64,000 nt of DNA, taken from positions 140,186,897 to 140,250,896 of the forward strand of contig NC_081407.1 in NCBI RefSeq assembly GCF_030272615.1, read 5' to 3'. The notes under the pieces are model-generated. The model had not been told where the DNA came from. It searched no databases and saw nothing but the letters and a program-made list of their open reading frames with translations. Position 1 is the first letter of the stretch; every line of letters begins with the position of its first letter. The position numbers and the translations under genes are program-made. Of the stretch, positions 35,338 to 47,564 are shown piece by piece. This DNA comes from Cryptomeria japonica (lineage: Eukaryota; Streptophyta; Pinopsida; Cupressales; Cupressaceae).

Positions 35338-37580
35338 ATGAAGATTCTTTCATGGAACTTGAGAGGGCTTAATAGTCTTACTAAACAACATTTGTTTAAG
35401 TGATAGAAATAGAGTGGATATTATTCTGATTTAGGAAACTAAAATTAAAAAAGAGGTTTTCTGAAAAAATAGTAAAGAATGTTTGGCATTTGTCTCAGTT
35501 TATAGCTTCTGACTCTGAAGAGGGCTCTAGTGGATTTTTCTATTCAGTGGATTCCTTAGACTCTTGGAGGATCCCCTATGTCTGTTAAAAGGAACGGTAT
35601 AATTGTTCAAATGGAGAACATTAACTCTTTGGAAAGATGGAACTTGATAAACATCTATGCTCCCAATACTAGAGTTGGTAGGGTAGAATTGTGGAATGAA
35701 TTGGCAGATTGTATTCAGAATAATAAAAAGGAACACTGGATGCTAGGTGGAGATTTCAATTCTCTCCTTTGCCCTTCGAAGAAAATGGGGGTCAAGAGGA
35801 CTTCTTGAATAGTATGATAGATTTGGCTGACTTCTTCTCGACGATGGGATTGATTGACATAGATCTTAGGGGACAAAGTTCTTTTGGAGTAACATAAGAC
35901 ATGGAGACAACTTAATTCAGGTCGAATTGGACAAGTTCCTGATTAGAAGTCATTGGAACATTCTTCCAGCTCTCGCTTTGTCTTCTCTCCCTAGAATAGG
36001 GTCTAATCATAATGCCTTACTCCTCAATTGGGAGGAAAGGTTGGTCTAAAAGGTCATTTTCCTTTCAGGCATGAAATTATGTGGTCTTACCACCCATATA
36101 TTAAAATGTTAGTTAAGGATTGGTGGAATGGCACTCCCATGTTCATTCTTACTCAATAATTGAAGAAGGTTAAGGAGATGGTCAAAGGATGGAACAAAAT
36201 TTCTTTTGGAAACATCTTCCAAAGGAAGAATTCCCTTTCTCTTGATTTGAAAGAGATTTGGGATAAAATGGAACAAGGGTTGATGGATGATGATATCTAT
36301 TTGAGAGAAAGGGAGTTGAGATCTCAATGGTTCAAGCTTGCAAAAGAGGAAGAGGTCTTTTGGAAACAGAAGTCCAAAATTCAATGTTTATAAGAGGGGG
36401 ACAAGAACACAAAGTTCTTTCACCATTTCACCATGAAACACAGATCTAGAAAACAGAACAGGAGGCTGATCAAAGAGGATGGTGTTGTTCTTAGTAAGGA
36501 AGAGGAGATAGCAGATGAAGTTGTTTGGTTCTTTTCCCACCTTCATCAACATGTTAACTTGAACTGTGAAAAGATGGATCAAGTCCTTGAAGTTATTCCA
36601 AGCTTAATTACTGATTCAGACTTGAAAGAAATGCTTAAGCTTGTGACCTTGGAAGAGGTGAAGAAGGTCGTTTTCTCTTTGGGTTCTTTTAAAGCTCCTA
36701 GCGCAAATGGTTTCCCCCCAGCCTTCTTCCAAGATCATTGGGATTTAGTTGAGCCACTGATGATATCTTTAAGATGGCAAGAGACTTCTTTAGGTCTAAA
36801 AGAATTTCAAATCAGATTAATGCCACTTTTATTGCCTTGATACCTAAGAAGGAAGACGCCTCTTCTATGCAGGACTATCGTCCTATTAGTCTATGCAATT
36901 CTATCTAAAAAATTCTATCCAAATTGGTAGAAGACAAGGCAAGAATCTCCTTAGTTAATTGGGAAAATTTTTGCTCCCCTAAGCATCAAGGCAGTCTGGG
37001 TATAAGAAGACTTAAACCTTTTAATAAGGCCCTTCTTTTTAAGAGAGGTTGACAATTTCTTTAGGGACCAAAAGATTGGGTGTCTATTTTAAAGGTCAAG
37101 TATCTCTAAGGGGGAGGACCCTATTGCTTTCCTTCATGAGGAGGGGCTATCATAGGGCCTAGTTATATGGAATGATCTTCTTATATGCAGAGAGGTGATA
37201 AGGAGGAGAGATGGAAAGGTGGTGGGAAATGGTAAAGATACTTTGTTCTCGAAAGAGGTTTCGAAGAGGGACCTTCCTCTATCCTTAGTTTATACAAATG
37301 AATGCCTAAAAGATTCTTGCAGATTACTGGTGGGAAGGAAAGTTCATGACTATATTAAGTAGGATAATAGCAATCTTTCTTGGATTAACATAAAAGATCA
37401 GCTAATCAGAAACCAACAATTAAGGAACAATTGGTAGCCTGAATGGGAAAGAAGCATAAAGGATATTATGGAATTTTTTGGAGCTTGTTCTCTTTTGCGT
37501 GCGAACAAGCAAGATGAATGGGTGTGGAGACCAAACCCTTTAGGCGATTTCTCAATCTCGTCTACTTATTCTTTATTGTA
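35338..37580 (+). pseudogene. LINE ORF2 copy, internally deleted
   Basis: The endonuclease starts MKILSWNLRGLN at 35338. It is broken by stops and resumes with LINIYAPNTRVG and LGGDFNSLL. The linker (36130-36840) carries the GDKNTKFFH block. RT begins with a decayed KAPGPDGF motif (here KAPSANGFPP), then LIPKKED and DYRPISLCN. Near 36935 the sequence jumps to the region downstream of the RT core (WENFCSPKHQGSLGIRRL), so the palm with both catalytic motifs is deleted. The C-terminal part ends near 37580 with the GDFSISSTYSLLY block. No ORF1 is present. This LINE is distinct from the one at 1-3967. Confidence 0.82.
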
Positions 37581-37927
37581 TAGCCCCCATATAAGATTGT
37601 ATCAATGTAATACACCCTTAATTGGGTGGTATAATTTCATGTTTAGGTTAGCACCGGCCTTAGTGTATGTGCATATTGCATTTAAAATTATATTTAAGCG
37701 TTTAATTAATTAATTTAATTAAATCTAAAGTCTTCTTTTATCACTCTACACATCATAAAATTGGGCCCTTAACCCTAAGTGTGCCCCTTTTTATTTTATT
37801 CCTCCAATAAATAATTTCATCAAATACCCTAATTATGTCCTATTTCGACCTTCAAGGCCTAATTTCGCATATCTAGACATCACAAATTTCCACATACTCT
37901 TGGAATTAGCTCTAATATCACAATATC
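37580..37927. other. Spacer between the LINE and the Tat-type pol
   Basis: The stretch is AT-rich, with TTAATTAATTAATTTAATTAAAT near 37700, reminiscent of the LTRs of the giant element. It may be an LTR remnant. No PBS or gag is visible. Confidence 0.35.
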
Positions 37928-40900
37928 TTGCTTCCCAAAAAATTTGATGAAAAGTTGGTTGGACGACTTTTTCTCCCTGAATTTCGAGAGCATGTTTTAA
38001 CTTTTTCCACCAAAGCCTCCAAGAGATCATCCATTAGTGTTAATGTCATTTCCTTCTCTTCTAAATCTCTTTCATTAAACCACCCCGAATACATTGATTC
38101 TGATTATCGTGTGCTTTCTTTAGATGTCTTTTCTATTGATGATTCCTTAGCTGAGTTTGTAGGAGCTTACGATAATCTTCCTCGTTACCATCATAACAGT
38201 GGATTCCCCTATCGTTTGAATGTGGAAGCATACTTTGGGAAAGATTCCAGATTAGCCAAAGATAACAATAAGATGATTAAGGAGTTCCCTCAACTAAAGG
38301 ATGTTCCTCGATAAAGTAATCTCCTTATAAGCGACATTGTAGACATCAAGATGGATCCTTGTAGTGAGGATAAGATCATAAAGATAGGGAAGTGCCTAAC
38401 TGAAGAAGAACAAAGGGAATATTCTAAGTTGTTACACGAGTTCTCTGAGATATTTGCTTGGATGTACTCTGGCATGTTTGGCATTGACCCTAAGATTGTC
38501 ACTCATAATATAGTTCTAATTCTTGACGCTAAACTTGTGAACAGGAGATTAGAAAAATGAATCCCAAACTAGCTTTACTTGTCAAAGCTGAAATTGAAAA
38601 ACTATTGGGCGCATGATCCATTCACCCTATTGATTACTCTCCTTGGATTTCAAATATTGTTGTTGTAGCCAAACCAGATAACAAGATTAGGATGTGCAAT
38701 GATTTTTGAGATCTCAATAAGGCTTCATTGAAAGATGATTTTCCACTTCCAAACATTGACATGATAGTGGATTCTATTGATGGACATGCTTTGTTGTCCT
38801 TTATGGATGATTTCCCAAGATATAATCAAATCTTCATGAATCCTCAAGATCAATTTAAAAATGCTTTCACACCCCTTGGGGCACGTTCTGTTGGGTTATG
38901 ATGTCTTTTGGATTGAAAAATGCAGGCGCTACCTATCAATGTGTTATGACTCTCATCTTTCATGATTACATGCATAAGATCTTAGAAGATTACGTGGATT
39001 ATATCTTAGCTAAATCTATACTTTGTCAAGACCATGTTAAGATCCTTCGTCGAGTCTTTGAAAGAATTCGTAAATACAACAAGCGCTTGAACCCCCAAAA
39101 ATGTGGTTTTGGTGTGGATAGTGGAAAACTATTAGGGTTCATAGTCTCACATCGTGGTATTGAGGTAGATACAAAGAAAATAGATATTATAGTTAACATT
39201 GCATCACCTAAAAATATTTCCCAATTGAGAAGTTTGCAAGGAAAGATACAAGTTATTCGTAGGTTTGTGTCACAACTTGCAGATCGAACTTTCCCTTTCA
39301 CTCAATTGCTTAAGAAAAATGTCACCTTTCAATGGAATGAGGATTGTCACCAAGCCTTTGAGGATTTAAAGTCCTATTTGGCCAATCCTCCCATCTCGCA
39401 ACCTGCTAATCCTACTAAACCATTTCTTATATATACAACTGCTTCTTCTCATGCTCTCCCAACTTTATTGGCACAACATAGTGGTGATGGTAAAGAATGT
39501 TCAGTTTATTACATAAGACACACTTTACTCGATTATGAAGTCTGGTATACTGTGATAGAAAGGCAATGTCTTGCTTTTGTCTTTGCAACTCAGAAGTTGT
39601 GGCATTACCTTTTGAATGTTTAGGTTCATGTATTCATTAAATTCGATCATTTAAAGCATCTATTTTCTAAGACAAACCTTTCAGGATGTTTAGCAAAGTG
39701 GGTTATGATATTGACTAAATTTGACCTTAAATTTGTCTCTCAAAAAGAAATTAAAGGACAAGCATTGACCGGCCACCTAGTTGACGCTCCTTCACCTCTC
39801 ACATTACCTAATCAAGATTCCTTTCTTGACGAGTTTATCCTTCCCATTGAGACTGACGAAACTTGTCAGCTATATTTTGATGGTTCTAAGTGTCGTACGG
39901 GCTCAGAGGCAAGTGTTGTTCTATTTTATCATAATAAAAAACATATTCCCTTATCTTACCATCTTAACTTCTTATGTACAAAGAACATCGTCGAGTATGA
40001 AGCCCTTATATATGGTCTTAAGTCATCTTTATCCTTGAATGTTAAGCATATACATATCTATGATGATTCCCAATTGATCATTAGACAAGTTATAAGAATT
40101 TATCAGGCTAAACAAGACAAATTGTCACAATATCGAGACTTAGCTTTATCCTTGTTAGAAAAATTCAATTCCCATACCATGGAGCTTGTCCCTCGAAAGG
40201 ATAATCAACATGTCGATGCGATGGTGTGTGTTGCTTCCCTTTTATCCTTATAGGACCCCATGGTAGATCTTAAATTTGTTATTCATAACCTTTCTTCTCT
40301 GGCTATTGGTGATAATCCTAGTGATGTGGCTTATTGCTATACTATAGATTCTGATGAATGGTATTCACATATCTCAACATAGTTGACCGATAGTACATTT
40401 CCAGATTCCACAAGCTAGAGCTAGGATTTGTAAGTTAGCCGCAAGATACATTATCCTTTGCAATGTCCTCTATAGGAGAGGTTATAATGGTCTTCTCCTT
40501 CGTTGTCCTAATAAAACAAAGATCCTGATTGCTCTTGAAGAGGCACATTTCAGTGCTTGCGGGGGGCATTTTGGGGGCAAAACCTTAGTTCATAGATTGC
40601 TCTAATGCGATATTATTGGAAAACCATGGAGAAATATTCCTTTGTGTTTGTTAAGAATTGTCATTAGTATCAACAACACAATAATTTGATTCATGCTTCT
40701 GCACAAGAACTTAGGTCACAAGTGGCCTCTTGGCCCTTTTCCATATGGGGTTTGAATCTTATTGGTAAAATTTCTCCTCCTTCATCCCAATGACATACTT
40801 TCATCATAACTGGTATATATTATTTTATGAAGTGGGTAGAAGTGGTTCCTCTCTGATCCACCACTGCTGAAGTAATTTGTCAATTCATCTTAGATAACAA

Positions 40901-41250
40901 CATTGCTCGATTTGTAATACCTTCCACTTTAATATTTGATAATGGGACTTCATTCAAGAACAAATATGTGAAGAAATTCCTCAAGAAATACCATATTCAA
41001 CATCACTTTTCCATACCCTATTATCTTCAATCTAACGACCAAGTTGAGTCTTCTAACAAAATCTTTGAACAAAATCTTCATAATAGTGTAAACAAGCATG
41101 GTAAGGATTGGCATACCAAGTTGACCTAAGCCCGTTAGGCCTATCGAACAAGTGTGTGCATAGCTACTAGTACTACTCCCTACAATCTTGTTTATGGTGT
41201 TGATGCTATTATGCCTTTAGAGTTAGAGATTCCCTCACAAAAAATTCAAG
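37928..41250 (+). pseudogene. Tat-type Ty3/gypsy pol remnant (RT, two RNase H, integrase)
   Basis: The protein follows the same domain order as the pol of the giant element. A pre-RT region (FVGAYDNLPRYHHNSGFPYR, YFGKDSRL) is followed by RT with FPLPNIDM and MSFGLKNAGATYQ. Its catalytic box near 38992-39003 reads YVDY where YVDD is expected, so the second aspartate is lost. RNase H follows, then a second RNase H (39860-40250: LYFDGSK, NIVEYEALI, YDDSQLII, NQHVDAM). Integrase remnants run to about 41245 (VYGVDAIMPLELEIPS). Gag and protease are missing and stops are frequent. It is much older than the giant element. Confidence 0.85.
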
Positions 41251-41781
41251 GTTGGTTAGACCCAGAATGATCATATCCTTGAACTTCCGCAGGCACACTT
41301 TCGAAGCACAAAAACACAATCCAATTTGACATAAATAAATTAAGATCACAAACAACGTATTTCCAAAAGATCATCACTAGAAACCAAAATGCGGAGGAAT
41401 GCAGAGCATTGCAATCACTGTTGAATACCATCAATGTTGAATACACTTCCAAAGCAAAAATTTTGGAGCACAAAATCAATTACCACAACCAACCCCAAAA
41501 CTCAGACAGCATGAGAAACATATCCACATACCAGCAACACACATTTCCAAAGAAACACCCTTCCAGAAAACACATCTACAATATCTGCAAAAACTGTAAC
41601 ACATCTGCAACTTGATATATCAACAAAATTCTTCATCTCCATGCATACATACCTATCTTACATTGTTCTGCAACACCTTCCTACATACATATCACTACTC
41701 TGCAACACCTATACATTGACTTGCTATATTCGGATCATCGGTTTTGACATCAATGACAACCAAACATATATTTCTAACAAT
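41251..41781. other. Unassigned segment, possible minus-strand LTR
   Basis: Read on the minus strand from 41779 it starts TGTTAGAAATATATGTTTGG, like an LTR start, and lies exactly between two unrelated element fragments. No matching end with a target duplication was found. No gene is visible. Confidence 0.35.
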
Positions 41782-42183
41782 AACAACTTGAAGTTCTTTC
41801 TTGGGCAACGTGATGAATTATAGGGGACAAAAATGGGTGAGTAAGCTCCAAGATTATGCTTTTGACATAGTGTACATGAAAGGAAAAAATAATGTTGTGG
41901 TTGATGTTCTTTATAGGAAACCTACTCTATGTTCTGCTTATGTTATTTTGCTTGACTAGAAGGTAGCTATTATAGAACAAATGTTAAAAATACATTTGAT
42001 ACTAATCTCCTTGATGGGAATGTGAGTGAGGGAGGATTTTCAATTTATAAAATGTCCTAATTCTTTATAAACTAGAATCTTCCTAATTCTTGAATCTAAT
42101 ATGAAGAAGAAACTTTTGAGAGCATTTTATGATGCATCACTAGAAAGACACCTAGAATACTTTAAGATCTATAAGAAAATAAG
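41782..42183 (+). pseudogene. Chromovirus RNase H/integrase-linker scrap
   Basis: The scrap begins with LKFFLGQRD, then VSKLQDYAFDI-like sequence in another frame and a block ending LEYFKIYKKI. It aligns with 26400-26790 of the chromovirus at 24-28 kb. It stops exactly at 42183, where the LTR of another element starts, so the rest presumably continues beyond the right window edge. Confidence 0.75.
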
Positions 42184-43098
42184 TGATGCAGAGCCCTCCT
42201 TGTTACCTACCAAAAACCTCCAAATGTATGACATTGACCCTTTAACACGTGGATGGGATCCTATCAAGGCAAGGCTCTACAACTTTAGTACAATCTTCTC
42301 AACATCTCCAAGACCCTCTCTTACTCAATTAGGGGTATCTTACTACATCACACTCCATGGTACCTCCAAGGGTTACAAATCAGTTTCACACTGGTTTTGG
42401 GTCATAAAAAACTCCCCAAGTTCAAACAAAGCACCGGTGAGAAGAGTTCATACCCATTCCTTAAGAAACTTCCTCAATTAGGCCTAGTTGCTTGTAGCCC
42501 TATTTAGTGGGTAAAGGGACCTTAAGTTCAGATTTTCCCAAACACCTTGGTAAACAAATTATGGATTCAGACACCCTTTTGGAATGTATACAATTCCCCA
42601 AAAGGAAGGGTCAAGGTCTAGAAAATAAAGGTCTTTGCCGGTAGGAATTTGACTGTCCGAGAAGGGCTAATTAGGTCTCTTTTGTGAAGCAACTATACTC
42701 AGATGAATGAACCAATGGGTTACAATCCCATGGGCATGTTGGAAAATATAAATCAATAGGGATTCCATGGTTAAACGCTTGGAAGCATCGCCACTTGCAC
42801 ACAAGGTGATTTTGTTTGTTCAAGGTCTAGATAGCCACATAGAGATGTCTACCTAGGGTCGCTTCAAACACTTCTCTCCCTTGCTCCTCCTGCAAAAAAC
42901 TCTTGGAACTCTAAAATGCATTGACCATACTTGTCTTTCACCAAATCCCATGAGCCTCATATTGGTAAAGTTCAAGATATGGCCATGAATGAGGAAAAAC
43001 CCAAGGCAAACCCTGGTTTTTCGGGTACCTACAACAAAACTTAAATATCAGGAGCAACACACACAATGAAGTCTCCAAGTCAAAATCAAAACAGAGTC
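42184..43098 (-). mobile_element. 3' LTR of the minus-strand chromovirus, left part
   Basis: The LTR edge TGATGCAGAGCCC abuts the interrupted chromovirus scrap at 42183/42184. The segment is cut at 43098 by the giant element, with the GAGTC target duplication at 43094-43098, and continues at 61524. Together the parts make about 1.45 kb. No gene lies inside; the frame at 42101-42481 is a junction artefact. Confidence 0.75.
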
Positions 43099-44484
43099 TG
43101 ATGCTCTGCAAAGTGGATAAGGTTAGTCTAAGAGAAACAACACAAAACACACAAGAAACTGTTAGTGTTATTTAATCAAAAACTAATCTAAACAGGCATA
43201 TTAAGAGAGACACTAAAATCATGCTAATATCTCTAACTAATGAAACAAAGATAATGAGGCGTCTCCAAATGCCTCTTAGCATGCTCTTAGCTCCTTCTCC
43301 CTTGTTCCTCTCCTCTCCAAGTTCCAAAATAGTGTAGCTCTCAGCAACTTTTTGCACTATGGATGCTTTTGGAGGATTGAGATTGAAATATTGCTCTAAA
43401 TGTAAAATGAAGAAGCAAATATTAAGCTATTGATGCTAAAATGATTGATTTTATCCAAAATGACAAGATATTAGTTAATTATGCTAAAATGCTCTCTTAA
43501 AATGCCTATAGCTTAAATGCATACAAGTTTTCAGGATCTGGATTATGAAGAAATGGGCTCTATTTATAGGGAAAATGGAGCAATGGATGGTTGAGATTGA
43601 GCAATCTCAACAAGGGTTAGGATTGAATGATTTCAAATCCATGTGAGGGCTTTCAACCCAACCCCAAGATGACAAGTGTCAATGTGAGATAGGTTGAGAG
43701 GGGAGGGAATAAACATTAAATACTTGATATGACTTTGGAAGTTAAAGTCAAGGTTGGTTGAATGAATAAACTCTTTATTCAAAGAATAAAGCTTTTATCC
43801 AATGAATAAATTCTTGTGCAAATGTGAAATGGATGAATATGGTCAAAACAATAAATGTTTGGGGGGACAAGTTTGAAATAACCATAAATGGTTATGTAAG
43901 AGCCATAAATGGTCATGTAAGAGCCATTAGTGGTCTTGGAAGACTTTGGGGGTTAATTTGTTGAACACACAAAGCATTAAATGCTTTTCAAAGACTTTGG
44001 AGTCTTTGAGAAGTGACTCCATTTTGCTTAGGAATGTGACAATAATTAGGGGATGGATTAGGTTAATTAGGAAGGGGTTAGAAGAATCTAGAAGGGGATT
44101 AGATTTTGCAAGTGGATTTGATGGGTGAGGGAAAATAGGATTTTATTAAAATAAAAATTCATTTATTTCAATAAATGTGTACAAGTTGCATTTGTAGGAA
44201 AATGCAAGTGGGGTGGGGATAATGATTTAAATAAATGTTTTATTTAATTTATTTAAAAGAGGAAAAGGGGATTTAATTAAATAAATAGATTTTATTTATT
44301 TAATTGATTTGAATTTGATTTAATGAATGAATTAAAATAAATTGAATAATTTATTTAATTAATAGAAGAATGTTTGGGGATGAATTAATTAAATATTAAT
44401 TAATTAATTGATGGCTAGTGGATTTTTAATCAAGTAAATAGTGAATATTTATTTAATTAAGCTGGACAGATTTGTGTGACTACA
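43099..44484 (-). repeat. 3' LTR of the giant element
   Basis: Read on the plus strand it starts TGATGCTCTGCAAAG and ends GTGTGACTACA. On the coding (minus) strand it therefore starts TGTAGTCACAC and ends GCATCA. A TATA box TATAAATAG lies on the minus strand at 43560-43568. The U3 side is very rich in TTAATTAAAT-type sequence (44270-44460). Confidence 0.95.
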
Positions 44485-44498
44485 TTTGCCCCTCTTTG
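44485..44498 (-). other. Polypurine tract of the giant element
   Basis: On the minus strand AAAGAGGGGCAAA directly precedes the 3' LTR start TGTAGTC. This purine run (one C) is the expected plus-strand priming site and confirms the element's orientation. Confidence 0.8.
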
Positions 44499-44795
44499 AG
44501 ACGGTGCGATTTATCGCATCGTTTCAAAGAAAGAAAAACTGGTGTGAAGAAAATGCCCCATAAAATATAAATTTAATGGGTGGTATGCCCCCTCGAGAGA
44601 TGGGCCAAAAAATTTCAAAAAAATTGGGCGATCTCTCGAAAAAGAATGAAAATTGGCGAGGTGGTAGAAGAGAATAAGTTATCCATACGGGTGAAAATTA
44701 GAAGAGAACAGGGGAAAAATGGAGAAATGGGGGGCTCAGGAAGTTCATGGGGACCACGGCGAGGAGCGGGGGGAAGTTACGGTGACAACGAAGGG

Positions 44796-44802
44796 TATAA
44801 AT
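44796..44802 (+). promoter_or_regulatory. TATA box of the convergent (antisense) gene
   Basis: GGGTATAAATGGGG is a good plant TATA context on the plus strand, about 830 bp before the ATG at 45626. Transcription from about 44825 would include the motif array at 45050-45361 in its leader. No better plus-strand TATA lies nearer the gene. Confidence 0.55.
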
Positions 44803-45049
44803 GGGGTGAAAGGGGTGAAAACAGGATCATTTGTGACCACGACCATTTGGAAATCAGAGCTCTGATAGGGACATTTGGAGGAGCGAGTAGCAGTCAGGAT
44901 GCCGATTCCGATCACCGAGCATAGATTTGAGTGAGTTCGATGGTTCCAGCGCCTAGACGGCTATGGACCAGCGATACGCAAATTCGAAAATTTAATTTTT
45001 ATGCATTTTTGATAGGTTTTTAGCCGAGTCCAAGTCAAGTTGGAGCAAG

Positions 45050-45361
45050 AGCGCTGGAACTATAGTTTTGGCGCTTTTGCTCCATAAACTAGCGCTATTG
45101 CATGGCAATGGCGCTATTGCCCCATTGTTTGAGCACTTTTGGTTTGTAGTAGCGCTATTGTAGGCAAGTTTGGGCGCTATTGATTAGTAAGCGCTATTGA
45201 GGGCTCAATTGAGTGCTATTGATTTAAAGTAGCGCTACTGTATAGTTGTTTTAGCACTGTTGCAGTTTGAGCGCTTTTGTATAGCTGATTGAGCGCTTTT
45301 GTTAGGGTTGTAGCGCTATTGTTGAGAAACTAGCGCTTTTGTTGGTAAAATAGCGCTTTTG
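45050..45361 (+). repeat. Array of AGCGCTATTG-like motifs, ~20-bp period, 16 copies
   Basis: Cores (GCGCTATTG, GCGCTTTTG or close variants) begin at 45051, 45071, 45092, 45111, 45132, 45152, 45174, 45191, 45212, 45232, 45254, 45271, 45292, 45313, 45333 and 45353. Spacing is 17-22 bp, mostly 20-21. The 10-11 bases between cores are not conserved. The array lies between the plus-strand TATA box and the start of the convergent gene. The same motif, in sense relative to gag-pol, forms the array at 59820-60035. Confidence 0.9.
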
Positions 45362-45625
45362 CCTTAGGATAAAGAGATGCCCCAGTTTGGATGAAGAAAA
45401 TCTCTCAATGCCAATGATTGATGGATGGCGAGGTGAAGTGGGAGTTGTTTTTAATCATAGCAGCCCGATGAGACTTAGGTCATTTGTTAGGAGAAATGCC
45501 CATTGAAGTCTAGGTGGTCATGATTGCTTACCTGTTGAGACCCGAAGATACTTGATCAAAGTATCTGTTGATAGTCTAGGTTTAAACTTAAGAAAGTTTG
45601 AAAACAAAACAACTGATGGCGATTG

Positions 45626-47564
45626 ATGGATGTCCATGTGCAGGAGGAGCTGCGCGTGTTGCAGTTACGGGAGCGACATCCTGCGACACAGGGGTTGCAG
45701 GACCGATTGACACAAGCAGAGATAGACTGCATTGCCACGACTGGTCTATATGAGGTGATGCACATGCCCGTGATTCGTATGAATCACGGATTGGTCACAG
45801 CAGTGGCACAGCGAGACGTGCACCTTCCATTTGGCATAGAGGGAGATGACAGTGACCTTGGAGGATGTGTGGCGCATCCTACGGATTTCGATTTGGGGGG
45901 AGCTAGTCACATACGACAGATCCTGGGGGACTCTTGCAGTGCAGAGGATTTTTGATGAAGACGTTTATATTGATGATGGCTCCATGGCTTGGGAGAATCT
46001 AGCGGCATTATATGAGCCTCTACCAGCAGTTTTGTCAGGTATTGTGGGAGGACTGATGTGTCCAGACAGGCGTTCACATGGTTTGGCCGTGGGATGGGGG
46101 TAGGTTATCGAGATGATGACCAAGGGGACCTGATTTGCATGGGGGCCGTGCGTGTTGGCGCACATGTACCAGGAGCTCCATGAGGTGGTTTACCGGGGGA
46201 GGGGTTCCTTAGCGGTGGGCATGACGCTGCTGCATATTTGGGCTTGGGAGCACCTACCAGTGACTCGACCGGTGAGTCTTAGATTCCGTGCAGTAGACCA
46301 GCTGTACATGTTTATGTACAGCGGCATGATGAGTCAGCCCCACTTGGGGAAGTTAGAGTGGTGGCGGCGGGCTTTAGACGATCTGGATGCAGTGATATGG
46401 TGGCCATACTTGGAGTGTGAGCCATGGGATGATGACGCAGAGGCACTGCCATATGTGTTTATGACTCGATTTCTCATTGGGAGGACCTCATACCACGTGG
46501 AGAGACAGGTGCCCGGACGAGTGCTGAGACAGGTTGGGCGGCAACAGGGATTGCCTAGGGGATCAGGAGAGTATGCTCGAGTTATTCGGGAGAGGTATGC
46601 ATGGGGTCCAGTGCTACCGTATGATCAGGCACTAGCAGAGTTCCGGACACTGCAGGCGAGACCATGGGACATACGACCGAGGGTCGTGGATGCAGGTGTG
46701 ACAGATGAGTATACGCAGTACCGGGCAGAGCACCCGATCCCACGGATATCGGATCCAGCAGAGCCGATCCCAGCTTTTGAGGATGAGAGGGGATGGAGAC
46801 AGAGGAGGGTAGGAGGTCGAGGAGGAGGAGTAGGAGGTGGAGGAGGAGATGGAGGAGGATTGGGGATGTGGAGTCAGCGGAGAGGGAGAGGTGGACTGCC
46901 TTTACGGATATCACAGGGACCATTGATACAGGGAGGAGTTCAGCTGAGTGGGAGGGGGATGGAGAGGGAGATCCCGATGGACAGAGGGAAGGGGATTACT
47001 GGAGAGGGTGGTACAGGGGAGGCAGCTATGGATACCGAGGCGGGAGCCATTTGAGATCTGCGGGATCACATGATAGTACGCTTGCAGATGCGGATAGAGG
47101 ATTTGGAGGTGGAGGTGGCAGCTAGGGATGTGCAACTATTTGCACGGGAGTCAGAGCTGATGGTGGTGCTGCGGGAGAGAGATAGTGCAGTGGAGAGATT
47201 GGCAGAGCTGCAGGAGAGAGTGCGAATTGGAGTAGGAGCATAGGGGCCTACAGGGGAGGTGATGAGGGAGATGCGACGAGCACAGGCTGAGATAGAGTAC
47301 TGGCGGGGTTTATACGAGCAGGTGGTGCCAGTTAGTCAGCGAGCTCTTAGTTATTCGCAGATGCGGCAGGCTAGATCAGAGCGATCGCAGAGGGTGCAGA
47401 GCAGTGGGGGTGTGATGGGTCCGCTGCGGAGGGAGAGATCAAGGGATGCAGGAGTGAGTGGTGGTTCGATGAGGCCTCCATGGAGAGATGGATCAGGTGG
47501 TGCAGGCACCAGTGGTGGAGCAGGTGTAGGTGTTGGGACAGCATCTGGCCAGAGTGGCATTTGA
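45626..47564 (+). pseudogene. Convergent gene of the giant element: plant mobile domain (PMD) protein, decayed
   Basis: The product starts MDVHVQEELRVL and enters a plant mobile domain (PF10536 type): HLPFG, TVTLEDVWRILRI, WGPCVLAHMYQEL and LLHIWAWEHLPVTRP. A Gly/Arg-rich linker (GGRGGGVGGGGGDGGG) and a coiled coil (46,990-47,350; RLQMRIEDLEVEVAARD) follow. Its full size would be about 640 residues. One frameshift lies near 45840, and four stops interrupt the remaining frame (TAG 46101, TGA 46131, TGA 47052, TAG 47241). PMD proteins are found in transposons and in host silencing-related genes (MAIL1/MAIN families). Here the gene is carried antisense by the retroelement. It is much more GC-rich than the flanking DNA. 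Confidence 0.85.

Noticed and set aside
42101-42481. Open frame of 126 codons on the plus strand
   Set aside because: It crosses the junction at 42183/42184 between a chromovirus scrap and an LTR of another element; the fusion is an insertion artefact.
44580-44924. Open frame of 114 codons upstream of the convergent gene
   Set aside because: It contains the best plus-strand TATA box, has no recognisable domain and a biased composition; more likely promoter DNA than a gene.
45050-45361. CRISPR-like regularity of the 20-bp array
   Set aside because: The repeat core is only about 9 bp and degenerate, spacers are 10-11 bp, and the setting is a plant retrotransposon.
45830-46150. Several frameshifts in the mobile-domain gene
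   Set aside because: On rereading, the frames at 45846 and 46152 are the same and are separated by two stops only; just one frameshift, near 45840, is needed.
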